DNA of 5,650 nt. Origin: Clostridium sp. (GTDB taxonomy: Bacteria > Bacillota_A > Clostridia > Lachnospirales > Lachnospiraceae). The notes below the pieces were generated by a model. The model was not told the DNA's origin, did no database searches, and was given only the letters and a program-made list of their open reading frames with translations. Position 1 is the stretch's first letter. Each line of letters starts with the position of its first letter. Below, one piece after another: positions 1 to 5,650 of the stretch. Location of the stretch: contig JAMPAW010000197.1 of the NCBI GenBank assembly GCA_023666975.1, positions 1-5,650 on the forward strand, read 5' to 3'. The translations under genes were made by a program, and so were the position numbers.

Positions 1-4
1 GATA

Positions 5-32
5 GCGATAAAAAATATCAAGCGATTGCCCT
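5..32 (+). repeat. Left arm of a 28-bp inverted repeat flanking the arg/nad block
   Basis: This stretch, beginning GCGATAAAAAATAT and ending AAGCGATTGCCCT, is the reverse complement of 5563-5590 with 27 of 28 positions matching; the one difference is C19 against T in the other copy. Similarity stops sharply at 32 and fades beyond position 5, where the window nearly ends. It lies 190 bp upstream of the argG start and reads in the same direction relative to argG as the other copy does relative to argH. It is outside any ORF. It may be an arm of a dispersed intergenic repeat or a shared upstream element; the sequence alone does not decide. Confidence 0.8.
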
Positions 33-50
33 GGTCACTTTACCTCTGAT

Positions 51-83
51 TAATAATTATACATTTTTAATGAATATTATGCA
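51..83 (+). promoter_or_regulatory. Distal ARG-box-like pair upstream of argG (second half strong, first half weak)
   Basis: TGAATATTATGCA at 71-83 is an imperfect palindrome of the form TGNAT-N3-ATNCA. It is nearly the reverse complement (12/13) of TGCATATTATTCA at 161-173 over the argG promoter. A weaker 13-mer, TAATAATTATACA at 51-63, lies exactly 20 bp upstream and matches it at 9/13. Arginine repressors (ArgR/AhrC) bind paired ARG boxes about 20-21 bp apart, and in Bacillus a hexamer can join a promoter operator to a distant one. This could be the distal operator for argG. The core here is one base shorter than the classic ARG box and the region is AT-rich, so this is inference. Confidence 0.4.
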
Positions 84-159
84 AGAAAAATATTTGAGCA
101 GCAAAAAATACAGAAAAAACGTTATGACATCCGGCAAGATAAAATTGACGTTTCAGGGC

Positions 160-188
160 TTGCATATTATTCACTTTAGTTGTATATT
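160..188 (+). promoter_or_regulatory. Sigma-A promoter of argG
   Basis: The -35 element is TTGCAT (160-165), followed by a 17-bp spacer and the -10 element TATATT (183-188). Transcription would start near 195, leaving a leader of about 28 nt before ATG 223. That is too short for a riboswitch or T-box, so control is expected at initiation. The argH promoter has the same architecture: TTG immediately before the -10, a 17-bp spacer and a leader of about 28 nt. Confidence 0.7.
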
Positions 189-193
189 AGTCA
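160..193 (+). promoter_or_regulatory. Proximal ARG-box-like operator pair over the argG promoter
   Basis: Two related 14-mers, TTGCATATTATTCA (160-173) and TTGTATATTAGTCA (180-193), match at 12 of 14 positions and start exactly 20 bp apart. The first covers the -35 and the second covers the -10. Each is an imperfect palindrome of the TGNAT-N3-ATNCA type. A 20-bp centre-to-centre spacing is what adjacent ARG boxes bound by ArgR/AhrC show, and occupancy would block RNA polymerase when arginine is plentiful. The motif and spacing are seen directly; assignment to ArgR is inferred from the gene controlled and the general shape of ARG boxes. Confidence 0.55.
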
Positions 194-204
194 ATAGATA
201 TTTC

Positions 205-212
205 AAAGGAGG
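205..212 (+). promoter_or_regulatory. Ribosome binding site of argG
   Basis: AAAGGAGG is a near-perfect complement of the 16S 3' end. It sits 10 bp before ATG 223 and supports that start codon; the protein beginning there has the normal ArgG N-terminus. Confidence 0.85.
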
Positions 213-222
213 ACACTGATTT

Positions 223-1437
223 ATGAAAGAAAAAGTTGTTTTGGCATATTCCGGCGGACTGGATACTACTGCCATTATTCCTTGGTTAAAGGAAAATTAC
301 GATTATGATGTCATCTGCGTCTGTATCGATGTGGGACAGGAAAGCGAATTGGACGGCTTAGAGGAGAGAGCAATTTCTTCCGGAGCTTCCAAATGCTATG
401 TATTAGATGTTGTAGATGAATTCTGCGATGATTATATCGTTCCTACCGTGCAGGCCGGTGCAGTATATGAAAACAAATACCTGTTAGGTACTTCTATGGC
501 AAGACCGTTAATCGGAAAAGTTTTAGTGGACATTGCACACAAAGAAGGAGCAACCGCGATCTGCCACGGGGCAACCGGTAAAGGAAATGATCAGGTTCGT
601 TTTGAGCTGGCAATCAAGGCATTCGGACCGGAGCTTAAGATTATTGCTGCCTGGAGACAGGAGGAATGGACAATGAATTCCCGTGAGGAAGAAATCGAGT
701 ACTGTAAGCAGCACGGTATCCATCTTCCGTTTTCTGCAGATTCTTCCTACAGCCGTGACCGCAATCTCTGGCATATCAGCCATGAAGGACTGGAATTGGA
801 GGAGCCGGCAAATGAGCCAAATTATGAGCATTTACTGGTTCTTGGCACCTATCCGGAGAAAGCTCCCGATGAGGCGGAATATGTGACGATGACCTTTGAA
901 AAAGGCGTGCCAAAGTCATTAAACGGAAAAGAAATGAAAGTTTCTGATATTATACGTGAATTAAACCGTCTAGGCGGCAAGCACGGAATCGGCATTGTCG
1001 ATATCGTAGAGAACCGTGTTGTGGGCATGAAATCCCGCGGTGTGTATGAGACACCGGGAGGAACGATACTTATGGAGGCACATACGCAGTTAGAGGAGTT
1101 AATCCTTGACCGTGAAACACTTGCCTTCAAGAAAACTATCGGTGATAAGTTTGCCGATGTCGTATACGAGGGTAAATGGTGGTCACCTCTCCGTGAGGCT
1201 CTGCAGGCATTTATCGAGTCTACGCAGGAGCGTGTAACCGGCGAGGTAAAATTCAAACTGTACAAAGGCAATATCATCAAAGCCGGAACCACATCTCCGT
1301 ACTCTCTGTATTCGGAGTCTCTGGCCAGCTTCACTACCGGCGATTTGTACGACCACAAAGATGCCGAAGGATTTATCAATCTGTTCGGACTTTCTACAAA
1401 AGTCCGTGCCATGCTTGACAGCAAAAGAGACAATTAA
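223..1437 (+). CDS. argG: Argininosuccinate synthase
   Basis: This cytoplasmic enzyme ligates citrulline and aspartate, using ATP (giving AMP and PPi), to form argininosuccinate, the penultimate step of arginine biosynthesis. At 404 residues it has the usual full length. The N-terminal ATP-pyrophosphatase loop SGGLDTT is at residues 10-16 (many homologues end this in S rather than T). [11 protein letters not shown] lies at 87-97, the signature [11 protein letters not shown] at 118-128, and [13 protein letters not shown] at 177-189. The C-terminal half carries YETPGGT, a WWSPLREAL stretch and SLASFTTGD, all typical of the tetramerisation/substrate domain. ATG 223 has a strong ribosome binding site. 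The gene is monocistronic here, has its own promoter with probable ArgR sites, and converges on nadC. Its partner argH is in the same window but on the opposite strand behind a separate promoter. No truncation or frameshift is seen. Confidence 0.97.
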   Translation: MKEKVVLAYSGGLDTTAIIPWLKENYDYDVICVCIDVGQESELDGLEERAISSGASKCYVLDVVDEFCDDYIVPTVQAGAVYENKYLLGTSMARPLIGKVLVDIAHKEGATAICHGATGKGNDQVRFELAIKAFGPELKIIAAWRQEEWTMNSREEEIEYCKQHGIHLPFSADSSYSRDRNLWHISHEGLELEEPANEPNYEHLLVLGTYPEKAPDEAEYVTMTFEKGVPKSLNGKEMKVSDIIRELNRLGGKHGIGIVDIVENRVVGMKSRGVYETPGGTILMEAHTQLEELILDRETLAFKKTIGDKFADVVYEGKWWSPLREALQAFIESTQERVTGEVKFKLYKGNIIKAGTTSPYSLYSESLASFTTGDLYDHKDAEGFINLFGLSTKVRAMLDSKRDN

Positions 1438-1464
1438 GCTCTGTTAACGTCAACGTCTGCCGAC

Positions 1465-1520
1465 AAAAAAGCCATTCTGGGTCTGGCATTTACCGCCAAA
1501 TCCAAAATGGCTTATTCTTT
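1465..1520. terminator. Bidirectional intrinsic terminator between argG and nadC
   Basis: AAGCCATT (1469-1476) pairs with AATGGCTT (1506-1513). After one C/A mismatch the stem continues with TGG (1478-1480) against CCA (1502-1504), and an inner TGGC (1484-1487) / GCCA (1495-1498) stem caps the loop. A run of six A at 1465-1470 becomes a U tract for the minus-strand nadC transcript. On the plus strand the stem is followed by the weaker U-rich ATTCTTT. It fills most of the 97-bp gap between the two convergent genes and probably ends both transcripts, more efficiently for nadC. Confidence 0.8.
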
Positions 1521-1534
1521 ATCCTGTCTGCTGC

Positions 1535-2383
1535 TTACCGTTTCCGCAGACCTTTAAGGGACAAGTCCAGAATCGGCGCCGAATGGGTCAGCGCTCCGGA
1601 AGAAATATAATCCACACCGATATCAATCAGACCGGCTGCATTTTCTCTTGTTACATTTCCTGAACACTCCGTTTCCGCTCTGCCGTCGATTATGCGGATT
1701 GCTTCCTTCATCGTATCTTTATCCATATTGTCCAGCATGATAATGTCCGCACCGGCCGCAACCGCCTCCCTTACCATGTCCAGATTTTCAACCTCCACCT
1801 CAATCTTTCTCACAAAGGGTGCATATTCCTTTGCCATTTGCACGGCCTTAGCAACTCCGCCCGCTGCGCTGATATGGTTATCCTTAAGCAGAATACCATC
1901 TGAAAGGTTATAACGGTGGTTGTATCCGCCACCTGCCTTTACCGCATATTTTTCAAATATACGCATATTCGGTGTTGTCTTGCGCGTATCCAAAAGCTTG
2001 GTTTTGCTTCCCGCAAGCAGCCTGGCAATCGAATGGGTATAGGTCGCAATGCCGCTCATCCGCTGAAGATAATTTAATGCGGTTCTCTCCCCCTCTAACA
2101 GGACCCGGATATCCCCTTTTACCTGTCCCAATATCTGGCCGTTTTGCACCTCGTCGCCGTCCGTCACTTCCGTAACAAAAACCGTCTCCCCGTCCAACAG
2201 TTCAAATACCCGTTTAAACACATATAGCCCGGCAATAATTCCATCCTGCTTACAGATTAAATCCACCTCACCGGACTGATATTGGGGCATAACCGAATTG
2301 GTCGTAATATCTTCACTGGTAATATCCTCCCGCAATGCCTGCAAAATCAAATTATCTACATTCAGATTCATCAGCTCTCTCAT
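1535..2383 (-). CDS. nadC: Quinolinate phosphoribosyltransferase (nicotinate-nucleotide pyrophosphorylase, decarboxylating)
   Basis: This enzyme converts quinolinate and PRPP to nicotinate mononucleotide, CO2 and PPi in de novo NAD synthesis. From the start chosen here it has 282 residues, the normal family length. Visible motifs are ERTALNYLQRMSG (99-111), DTRKTTP (132-138), the GGGYNHRYNLSDGILLKDNH block (151-170) with substrate-binding H/R/K residues, EVEVEN (195-200), MLDN (216-219), SGN (241-243) and ISSGALTHSAP (260-270), in the order of the type II PRTase barrel. The frame extends upstream to a TTG at 2425 that overlaps the nadB stop by 4 bp (296 residues). I prefer ATG 2383 because GAGG at 2393-2396 lies 9 nt before it, while the TTG has only a purine run touching it and adds 14 residues unlike the family. 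It is the last gene of the minus-strand operon, ahead of the terminator. Confidence 0.95.
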   Translation of the reverse strand: MRELMNLNVDNLILQALREDITSEDITTNSVMPQYQSGEVDLICKQDGIIAGLYVFKRVFELLDGETVFVTEVTDGDEVQNGQILGQVKGDIRVLLEGERTALNYLQRMSGIATYTHSIARLLAGSKTKLLDTRKTTPNMRIFEKYAVKAGGGYNHRYNLSDGILLKDNHISAAGGVAKAVQMAKEYAPFVRKIEVEVENLDMVREAVAAGADIIMLDNMDKDTMKEAIRIIDGRAETECSGNVTRENAAGLIDIGVDYISSGALTHSAPILDLSLKGLRKR

Positions 2384-2392
2384 CTCATATGT

Positions 2393-2396
2393 CCTC
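2393..2396 (-). promoter_or_regulatory. Ribosome binding site deciding the nadC start
   Basis: On the minus strand, GAGG within AAAAGAGGAC lies 9 nt before ATG 2383. The upstream alternative TTG at 2425 has no properly spaced site. This favours a 38-bp nadB-nadC gap over a 4-bp overlap, though the overlap could still give translational coupling. Confidence 0.5.
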
Positions 2397-2421
2397 TTTT
2401 CCTCTAAATCTCGTTGGGTAA

Positions 2422-3732
2422 TCAACCTTTATCTCTGCTCCGTTTCCTGCGCTCCTCATCAATCTTTGCTCTCACGCTTTCGTGATAGGCTTCCCGGCAG
2501 TCTTCATCGAATTTCATCGGGTAGCCGCTATCACGGAATATGCGCTCACACCTCCCGATATCGATCGGTTCATATTGCCCGGCAATGTCCAATGCGGCAC
2601 GTTTCGCCCACACCAGGCTCTCTAACAGGGAATTGCTTGCCAGCCTGTTTGCACCGTGCACACCGTTGCAGGCTGTCTCCCCTGCAGCATACAGGCGTTT
2701 CATGGAAGTTTTTCCCTCAAAATCCACCTTTACGCCACCCATGAAATAATGCTGCGCCGGCACCACGGGGATAGGCTCCTTTGTAATATCATAGCCCTCC
2801 TCCAGACAGTACTTATAGATATTCGGAAAACGTTTGATGATGTCTTCCGGCAGCATTTTCCCTAGCGACAGCATAACATATTCGGTTCCGTCCTCCTCCA
2901 TTTTCTGTTTGATCTTCTCGGTCAGAAGGTCTCTTGGCAGCAGTTCATCGACAAACCGTTCCCCGTTTTTGTCCAGCAGAACAGCACCTTCTCCTCTCAC
3001 GGATTCGGAAATCAAAAAGCGTCTGCCCGGCTTCTTTGAGTATAGTGTAGTCGGGTGAATCTGCACGTAGTCAATATTTTGCAGTTCAATGCCGTGTCTC
3101 AACGAAACGGCTAATGCGTCTCCCGTCAGATGTGGAAAATTCGTAGAGTGGTGGTACAGACCGCCGATTCCGCCACATGCCCATACGGTATAATCTGCAT
3201 ATACCGGCATTATCGTGCCGTCAGCCCCTTCCACAATGACACCGTAACAGGTGTTATCACTTTCTAAGATATCCACCATCGTGGTATGTGTATACAATGT
3301 GACATTCGGCATTTTCTGCACACATGCCAAGAGCTTGGAGGTGATTTCCTTGCCGGTCAAATCTTCATGATACAGAATTCGATAGTCGGTATGGCCGCCC
3401 TCTCTGGTAAAGACAAAATCCCCCTGCTCACGCTCAAACTCCACACCGCAATTCACCAATTCCCGTATGATATCCTGCGACGAGCGGATCATGATATCCA
3501 CAGATTTACGATTATTTTCATAATGTCCAGCGCGCAGGGTATCCTCAAAATAGTCGATATAATCCTCTTCATTTTTCAGCACACAAATACCGCCCTGCGC
3601 AAGAAAAGAATCACTCTCTTCGATGTCACCCTTTGTCATCATTGCTATCTGTTTGTCCTGCGGCAGATGTATGGCCGCAAACAACCCGGCTACACCATTT
3701 CCGACAATCATAATGTCGTATTTCTTCTTCAT
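2422..3732 (-). CDS. nadB: L-aspartate oxidase, short clostridial form
   Basis: This FAD enzyme oxidises L-aspartate to iminoaspartate, the substrate of NadA for quinolinate. It belongs to the succinate dehydrogenase/fumarate reductase flavoprotein family. The Rossmann motif GNGVAG is at 11-16, SFLAQGGI at 42-49, and TREGGHTDYRILY at 109-121. ACGGIGGLY is at 185-193, QIHPTT at 224-229, and SVRGEGAVL (244-252) carries the probable catalytic Arg246. QHYFMGGV (327-334) holds His328, and GETACNGVHGANRLASNSLLESL (351-373) holds Arg363, matching the active-site His and Arg pattern of the family. The protein has 436 residues, whereas E. coli NadB has about 540: only some 60 residues follow the last FAD motif, so most of the C-terminal helical domain is missing. 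The reading frame is intact and ends in a charged tail, so this looks like a natural short form. AGAGGA lies 7 nt before ATG 3732. No obvious promoter is seen in the 60-bp upstream gap, so it is probably read from the argH promoter. Confidence 0.95.
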   Translation of the reverse strand: MKKKYDIMIVGNGVAGLFAAIHLPQDKQIAMMTKGDIEESDSFLAQGGICVLKNEEDYIDYFEDTLRAGHYENNRKSVDIMIRSSQDIIRELVNCGVEFEREQGDFVFTREGGHTDYRILYHEDLTGKEITSKLLACVQKMPNVTLYTHTTMVDILESDNTCYGVIVEGADGTIMPVYADYTVWACGGIGGLYHHSTNFPHLTGDALAVSLRHGIELQNIDYVQIHPTTLYSKKPGRRFLISESVRGEGAVLLDKNGERFVDELLPRDLLTEKIKQKMEEDGTEYVMLSLGKMLPEDIIKRFPNIYKYCLEEGYDITKEPIPVVPAQHYFMGGVKVDFEGKTSMKRLYAAGETACNGVHGANRLASNSLLESLVWAKRAALDIAGQYEPIDIGRCERIFRDSGYPMKFDEDCREAYHESVRAKIDEERRKRSRDKG

Positions 3733-3792
3733 CTGTCAATCCTCTGTATTCACTAATCACTCAGGCAGCCGATACCGGTCCCCATTTTGCAG

Positions 3793-4047
3793 TTACTGAT
3801 TTTCCTCCTCCGGAAAATCATCGTCCTCTCCGATATCATCGAAATCATCAAACAAAACCTCGCCGGTATCCATGTCATAGGCAGCCGTGCTTCCGTATAT
3901 TTTCTTCATCTCCTCGTCCAGCTCATCTTTAATCGGCTTAAGCTGTTCAACGGAAAGTCCAAGCAGCATCGCCGCCTCATTGATATCAATTCTCCCCTTC
4001 AGCATCCGTTTTGCCGCATCCAGCTTTGCTTTATCCGTATTATTCAT
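3793..4047 (-). CDS. Small acidic protein of unknown function with a helix-turn-helix-like segment
   Basis: I do not recognise this 84-residue protein. Residues 1-50 are predicted helical and charged. The stretch 14-43 (RMLKGRIDINEAAMLLG followed by LSVEQLKPIKDEL) reads like a small helix-turn-helix, with a GLS turn at 30-32. The last 20 residues are strongly acidic (FDDFDDIGEDDD, then PEEEN) and probably disordered. There is no signal peptide or membrane segment. It lies 50 bp after argH and 60 bp before nadB on the same strand, and a TAGG 5 nt (or GAGG 11 nt) before ATG 4047 can serve as ribosome binding site. The shadow ORFs on the other strand here lack comparable signals. The intact frame, operon position and sensible composition support a real gene. 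A small regulator or adaptor is possible, but the acidic tail argues against simple DNA binding. Confidence 0.75.
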   Translation of the reverse strand: MNNTDKAKLDAAKRMLKGRIDINEAAMLLGLSVEQLKPIKDELDEEMKKIYGSTAAYDMDTGEVLFDDFDDIGEDDDFPEEENQ

Positions 4048-4072
4048 CTTAACCTACACCTCTTCTCTGGCA

Positions 4073-4097
4073 TCTGCGGATAAAATATCCCCGCAGA
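4073..4097 (-). other. Intercistronic hairpin just after the argH stop
   Basis: TCTGCGG (4073-4079) pairs perfectly with CCGCAGA (4091-4097). The stem can extend by an ATA/TAT pairing with two extra C left as a bulge. It begins directly after the argH stop codon (4098-4100) and precedes the small gene by 25 bp. No U tract follows on the minus strand, so it is unlikely to be an efficient terminator. A role in mRNA 3'-end protection, processing or partial attenuation between argH and the downstream genes is possible. Confidence 0.55.
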
Positions 4098-5480
4098 CTA
4101 TTTCAACTTCTTTAAATATGCCTCATTTATCTCAATCACTTTTTTCATTGCGGAAAGTCCCGGTGCCCCTATGGTCTCTCTTTTCTCCACACAGGTTTTC
4201 AGGGTGATCGCATCATAGATATCCTCCTCAAACACAGGAGAAATCTTTTTGTACTCCTCAATGCTCATTTCATCTAGTGAAATATTTTTATCGATACAGT
4301 AGAGTACAAGACGTCCGACAATACCGTGGGCATCCCGAAACGGAACTCCCCGGTTCACCAGATAGTCTGCCGCATCCGTCGCATTGGTAAATCCGTTTTT
4401 GGCACTGCCCTCCATCATTTCCTTATTGACTGACATAGTCTCTATCATTCCGGTAAACAACGCCACGCAGCCCTTAACCGTATCAATGGCGTCAAAGGTA
4501 AATTCTTTATCCTCCTGCATATCTTTATTGTAGGCAAGGGGAATCCCCTTCATCGTCGTCAACATCTGCATCAATGCCCCATAAACACGCCCGGTCTTTC
4601 CCCGCACAAGCTCCGCAATATCCGGATTCTTTTTTTGGGGCATAATGGAACTTCCTGTACTGTAAGCATCATCTAATTCTACAAACCGGTACTCATTGGA
4701 ATTCCAGATAATGATCTCTTCCGAAAACCGGCTTAAATGCATCATGATAATCGCCATGGCATCAAGCAGTTCAATGAGATAATCACGGTCCGATACGGAA
4801 TCCATGCTGTTTAACGTAGGCCCGTTAAATCCCATAAGCTCGGCAGTCAGTTCGCGATTCAGCGGATAAGTCGTACCGGCCAGAGCACCCGCCCCCAGCG
4901 GACAATAATTCATTCTTTCATAGATATCACACAGCCTGTCATAATCCCGCTTAAACATCTCCATATATGCACCGAGATGATGAGCCAGCGTCACCGGCTG
5001 AGCCTTTTGCAAATGGGTAAAACCGGGCATATAGGTATCCATATGCTCCTTCATCAGACGCTGAAGCACCAGCAGTAAATCCTTCACCAGCATTTTGAGG
5101 TTGACGATTTCCTTTCTTGTGTACAGTCTCATATCCAGCGCCACCTGATCATTTCGCGAACGACCGGTATGCAGCTTCTTTCCTGTATCCCCGATACGGT
5201 CAATTAAATTTGCCTCAACAAAGCTGTGGATATCTTCATATTCCGCAGTAATCTGTAATTTCCCGCTCTCTACATCACTCAAAATCCCCTCTAACCCTGC
5301 GAGAATCTCATCTCTCTCTTCCTCTGTCAAAATACCGGCTGCCGCCAGCATTTTCACATGTGCCATACTGCCCTCCATATCCTCCCGGTAAAATCTGCGG
5401 TCAAAAGAAATGGAAGCGTTAAACTGATATACCAGTTGGTCCGTTTCCTTGGTAAAACGTCCACCCCAAAGCTGTGCCAT
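4098..5480 (-). CDS. argH: Argininosuccinate lyase
   Basis: This enzyme cleaves argininosuccinate into arginine and fumarate, the last step of arginine biosynthesis. It is a cytoplasmic homotetramer of the fumarase/aspartase superfamily. The length of 460 residues is typical. The family N-terminus LWGGRF is at 4-9, [12 protein letters not shown] at 20-31, and [10 protein letters not shown] at 83-92. HTGRSRND is at 104-111, and [10 protein letters not shown] (155-164) carries the conserved catalytic-region His156. The superfamily signature [12 protein letters not shown] (276-287) holds the catalytic-loop serine. The start at 5480 has GGAGG 10 nt upstream and gives the normal family N-terminus. 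It is the first gene of the argH-orf-nadB-nadC transcription unit, with its own promoter at 5515-5543 overlapped by an ARG-box-like site. No damage is seen. Confidence 0.97.
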   Translation of the reverse strand: MAQLWGGRFTKETDQLVYQFNASISFDRRFYREDMEGSMAHVKMLAAAGILTEEERDEILAGLEGILSDVESGKLQITAEYEDIHSFVEANLIDRIGDTGKKLHTGRSRNDQVALDMRLYTRKEIVNLKMLVKDLLLVLQRLMKEHMDTYMPGFTHLQKAQPVTLAHHLGAYMEMFKRDYDRLCDIYERMNYCPLGAGALAGTTYPLNRELTAELMGFNGPTLNSMDSVSDRDYLIELLDAMAIIMMHLSRFSEEIIIWNSNEYRFVELDDAYSTGSSIMPQKKNPDIAELVRGKTGRVYGALMQMLTTMKGIPLAYNKDMQEDKEFTFDAIDTVKGCVALFTGMIETMSVNKEMMEGSAKNGFTNATDAADYLVNRGVPFRDAHGIVGRLVLYCIDKNISLDEMSIEEYKKISPVFEEDIYDAITLKTCVEKRETIGAPGLSAMKKVIEINEAYLKKLK

Positions 5481-5509
5481 ATTCCTAAATCCTCCGTTTA
5501 AACATACTT

Positions 5510-5523
5510 AGAATAGTATACAA
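5510..5523 (-). promoter_or_regulatory. ARG-box-like site over the argH -10
   Basis: Read toward argH the site is TTGTATACTATTCT. It resembles the two argG promoter sites TTGCATATTATTCA and TTGTATATTAGTCA, differing from each at a few positions, and it covers the -10. No convincing partner is visible 20 bp to either side, so binding may be weaker than at argG. Part of the resemblance is forced by the -10 element itself. Confidence 0.4.
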
Positions 5524-5543
5524 CAATTTAATAAGAGTGACAA
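5515..5543 (-). promoter_or_regulatory. Sigma-A promoter of the argH-orf-nadB-nadC operon
   Basis: On the minus strand, TTGTCA (5543-5538), a 17-bp spacer and TATACT (5520-5515) form a near-consensus promoter. Transcription would start near 5508, giving a leader of about 28 nt with GGAGG ahead of ATG 5480. The short leader leaves no room for a riboswitch. It is the only clear promoter I find for the whole minus-strand unit. Confidence 0.75.
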
Positions 5544-5562
5544 GCACTTCCAACAGGGCTGT

Positions 5563-5590
5563 AGGGCAATCGCTTAATATTTTTTATCGC
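5563..5590 (-). repeat. Right arm of the 28-bp inverted repeat
   Basis: It begins AGGGCAATCGCTT and ends ATTTTTTATCGC, and is the reverse complement of 5-32 with one mismatch. It lies 20 bp upstream of the argH -35, whereas the left copy is 127 bp upstream of the argG -35. The unequal distances argue against a simple shared transcription-factor site. It is followed within 15 bp by the palindrome at 5604-5640 and may be part of one larger repeat element. Confidence 0.8.
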
Positions 5591-5603
5591 CATGATCCTG
5601 AAA

Positions 5604-5640
5604 GGTCAAATACCCCGCTGCAAGCAACGGGGTATTGACC
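5604..5640. repeat. Palindromic intergenic hairpin element
   Basis: ATACCCCG (5610-5617) pairs with CGGGGTAT (5628-5635) and GGTCA (5604-5608) with TGACC (5636-5640). One A bulges at 5609 and the loop is ten bases. No U tract follows on either strand, so it does not look like a terminator. GC-rich palindromes of this kind recur between genes in Lachnospiraceae genomes (from memory, not checked here). The element may continue past the window edge. Confidence 0.6.
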
Positions 5641-5650
5641 CTCGCAGCAT

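Noticed and set aside
1..222. Possible T-box, riboswitch or leader peptide before argG
   Set aside because: The promoter at 160-188 leaves a leader of only about 28 nt; no antiterminator, terminator or short Arg-rich ORF is seen.
849..1433. 194-residue open frame antisense to argG
   Set aside because: It lies wholly inside argG on the other strand, has no recognisable family, a serine/arginine/proline-rich low-complexity composition and no suitable promoter; it is a frame shadow.
3286..3756. 156-residue plus-strand open frame over nadB
   Set aside because: It is antisense to a well-conserved flavoprotein region and resembles no known family; its hydrophobic look comes from the complementary codons.
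3733..3792. Separate nadB promoter or NAD-repressor operator in the gap before nadB
   Set aside because: No -35/-10 pair with sensible spacing and no clear palindrome beyond a short ACCGGT could be found in these 60 bases.
3787..4207. Overlapping plus-strand open frames opposite the small gene (98 and 106 residues)
   Set aside because: The minus-strand frame fits the operon, has a plausible ribosome site and a globular-plus-acidic composition; the plus-strand frames run into argH antisense and have no upstream signals.
5496..5503. Perfect 8-bp palindrome GTTTAAAC in the argH leader
   Set aside because: It is too short and AT-rich to be meaningful alone, and no second copy or extended symmetry is seen.
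5604..5640. Intrinsic terminator of a gene beyond the right edge
   Set aside because: The stem is strong but neither strand has a U tract after it; a palindromic repeat fits better.

Overview
The window looks like a stretch of chromosome from a low-to-mid GC Firmicute of class Clostridia, most likely a Lachnospiraceae-type gut anaerobe. The evidence is the strong GGAGG-type ribosome binding sites, the sigma-A promoters with 17-bp spacers, the protein style, and the short-form L-aspartate oxidase. The taxonomic call rests on recognition, not on a search. Most of the window is core biosynthesis.

Layout: an intergenic region (1-222) carries one arm of a dispersed inverted repeat, a promoter and probable arginine-repressor sites. 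It is followed by argG (223-1437, +, argininosuccinate synthase). A bidirectional terminator (about 1465-1520) separates argG from a convergent minus-strand operon. In transcription order that operon is argH (5480-4098, argininosuccinate lyase), an unrecognised 84-residue acidic protein (4047-3793), nadB (3732-2422, L-aspartate oxidase) and nadC (about 2383-1535, quinolinate phosphoribosyltransferase). The argH promoter lies at 5515-5543. Beyond it are the second arm of the inverted repeat (5563-5590) and a palindromic hairpin element (5604-5640).

How the genes work together: ArgG joins citrulline and aspartate, and ArgH splits the product into arginine and fumarate. NadB oxidises aspartate to iminoaspartate and NadC makes nicotinate mononucleotide from quinolinate. 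NadA, the enzyme between NadB and NadC, is not encoded here. The two pathways share aspartate. In an anaerobe, the fumarate released by ArgH could also serve as the electron acceptor of NadB, which would give the unusual argH-orf-nadB-nadC arrangement a metabolic logic (inference).

Most worth a second look: (1) repeated ARG-box-like 13-mers of the form TGNAT-N3-ATNCA. Two lie exactly 20 bp apart over the argG promoter, a matching copy and a weak partner lie about 110 bp upstream, and one lies over the argH -10. (2) A 27/28-identical inverted repeat lies at the two outer ends of the arg/nad block. (3) A small acidic protein with a helix-turn-helix-like segment sits between the arginine and NAD genes. 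I see no CRISPR, tRNA, rRNA, transposase or riboswitch, and no clearly novel multi-gene system.
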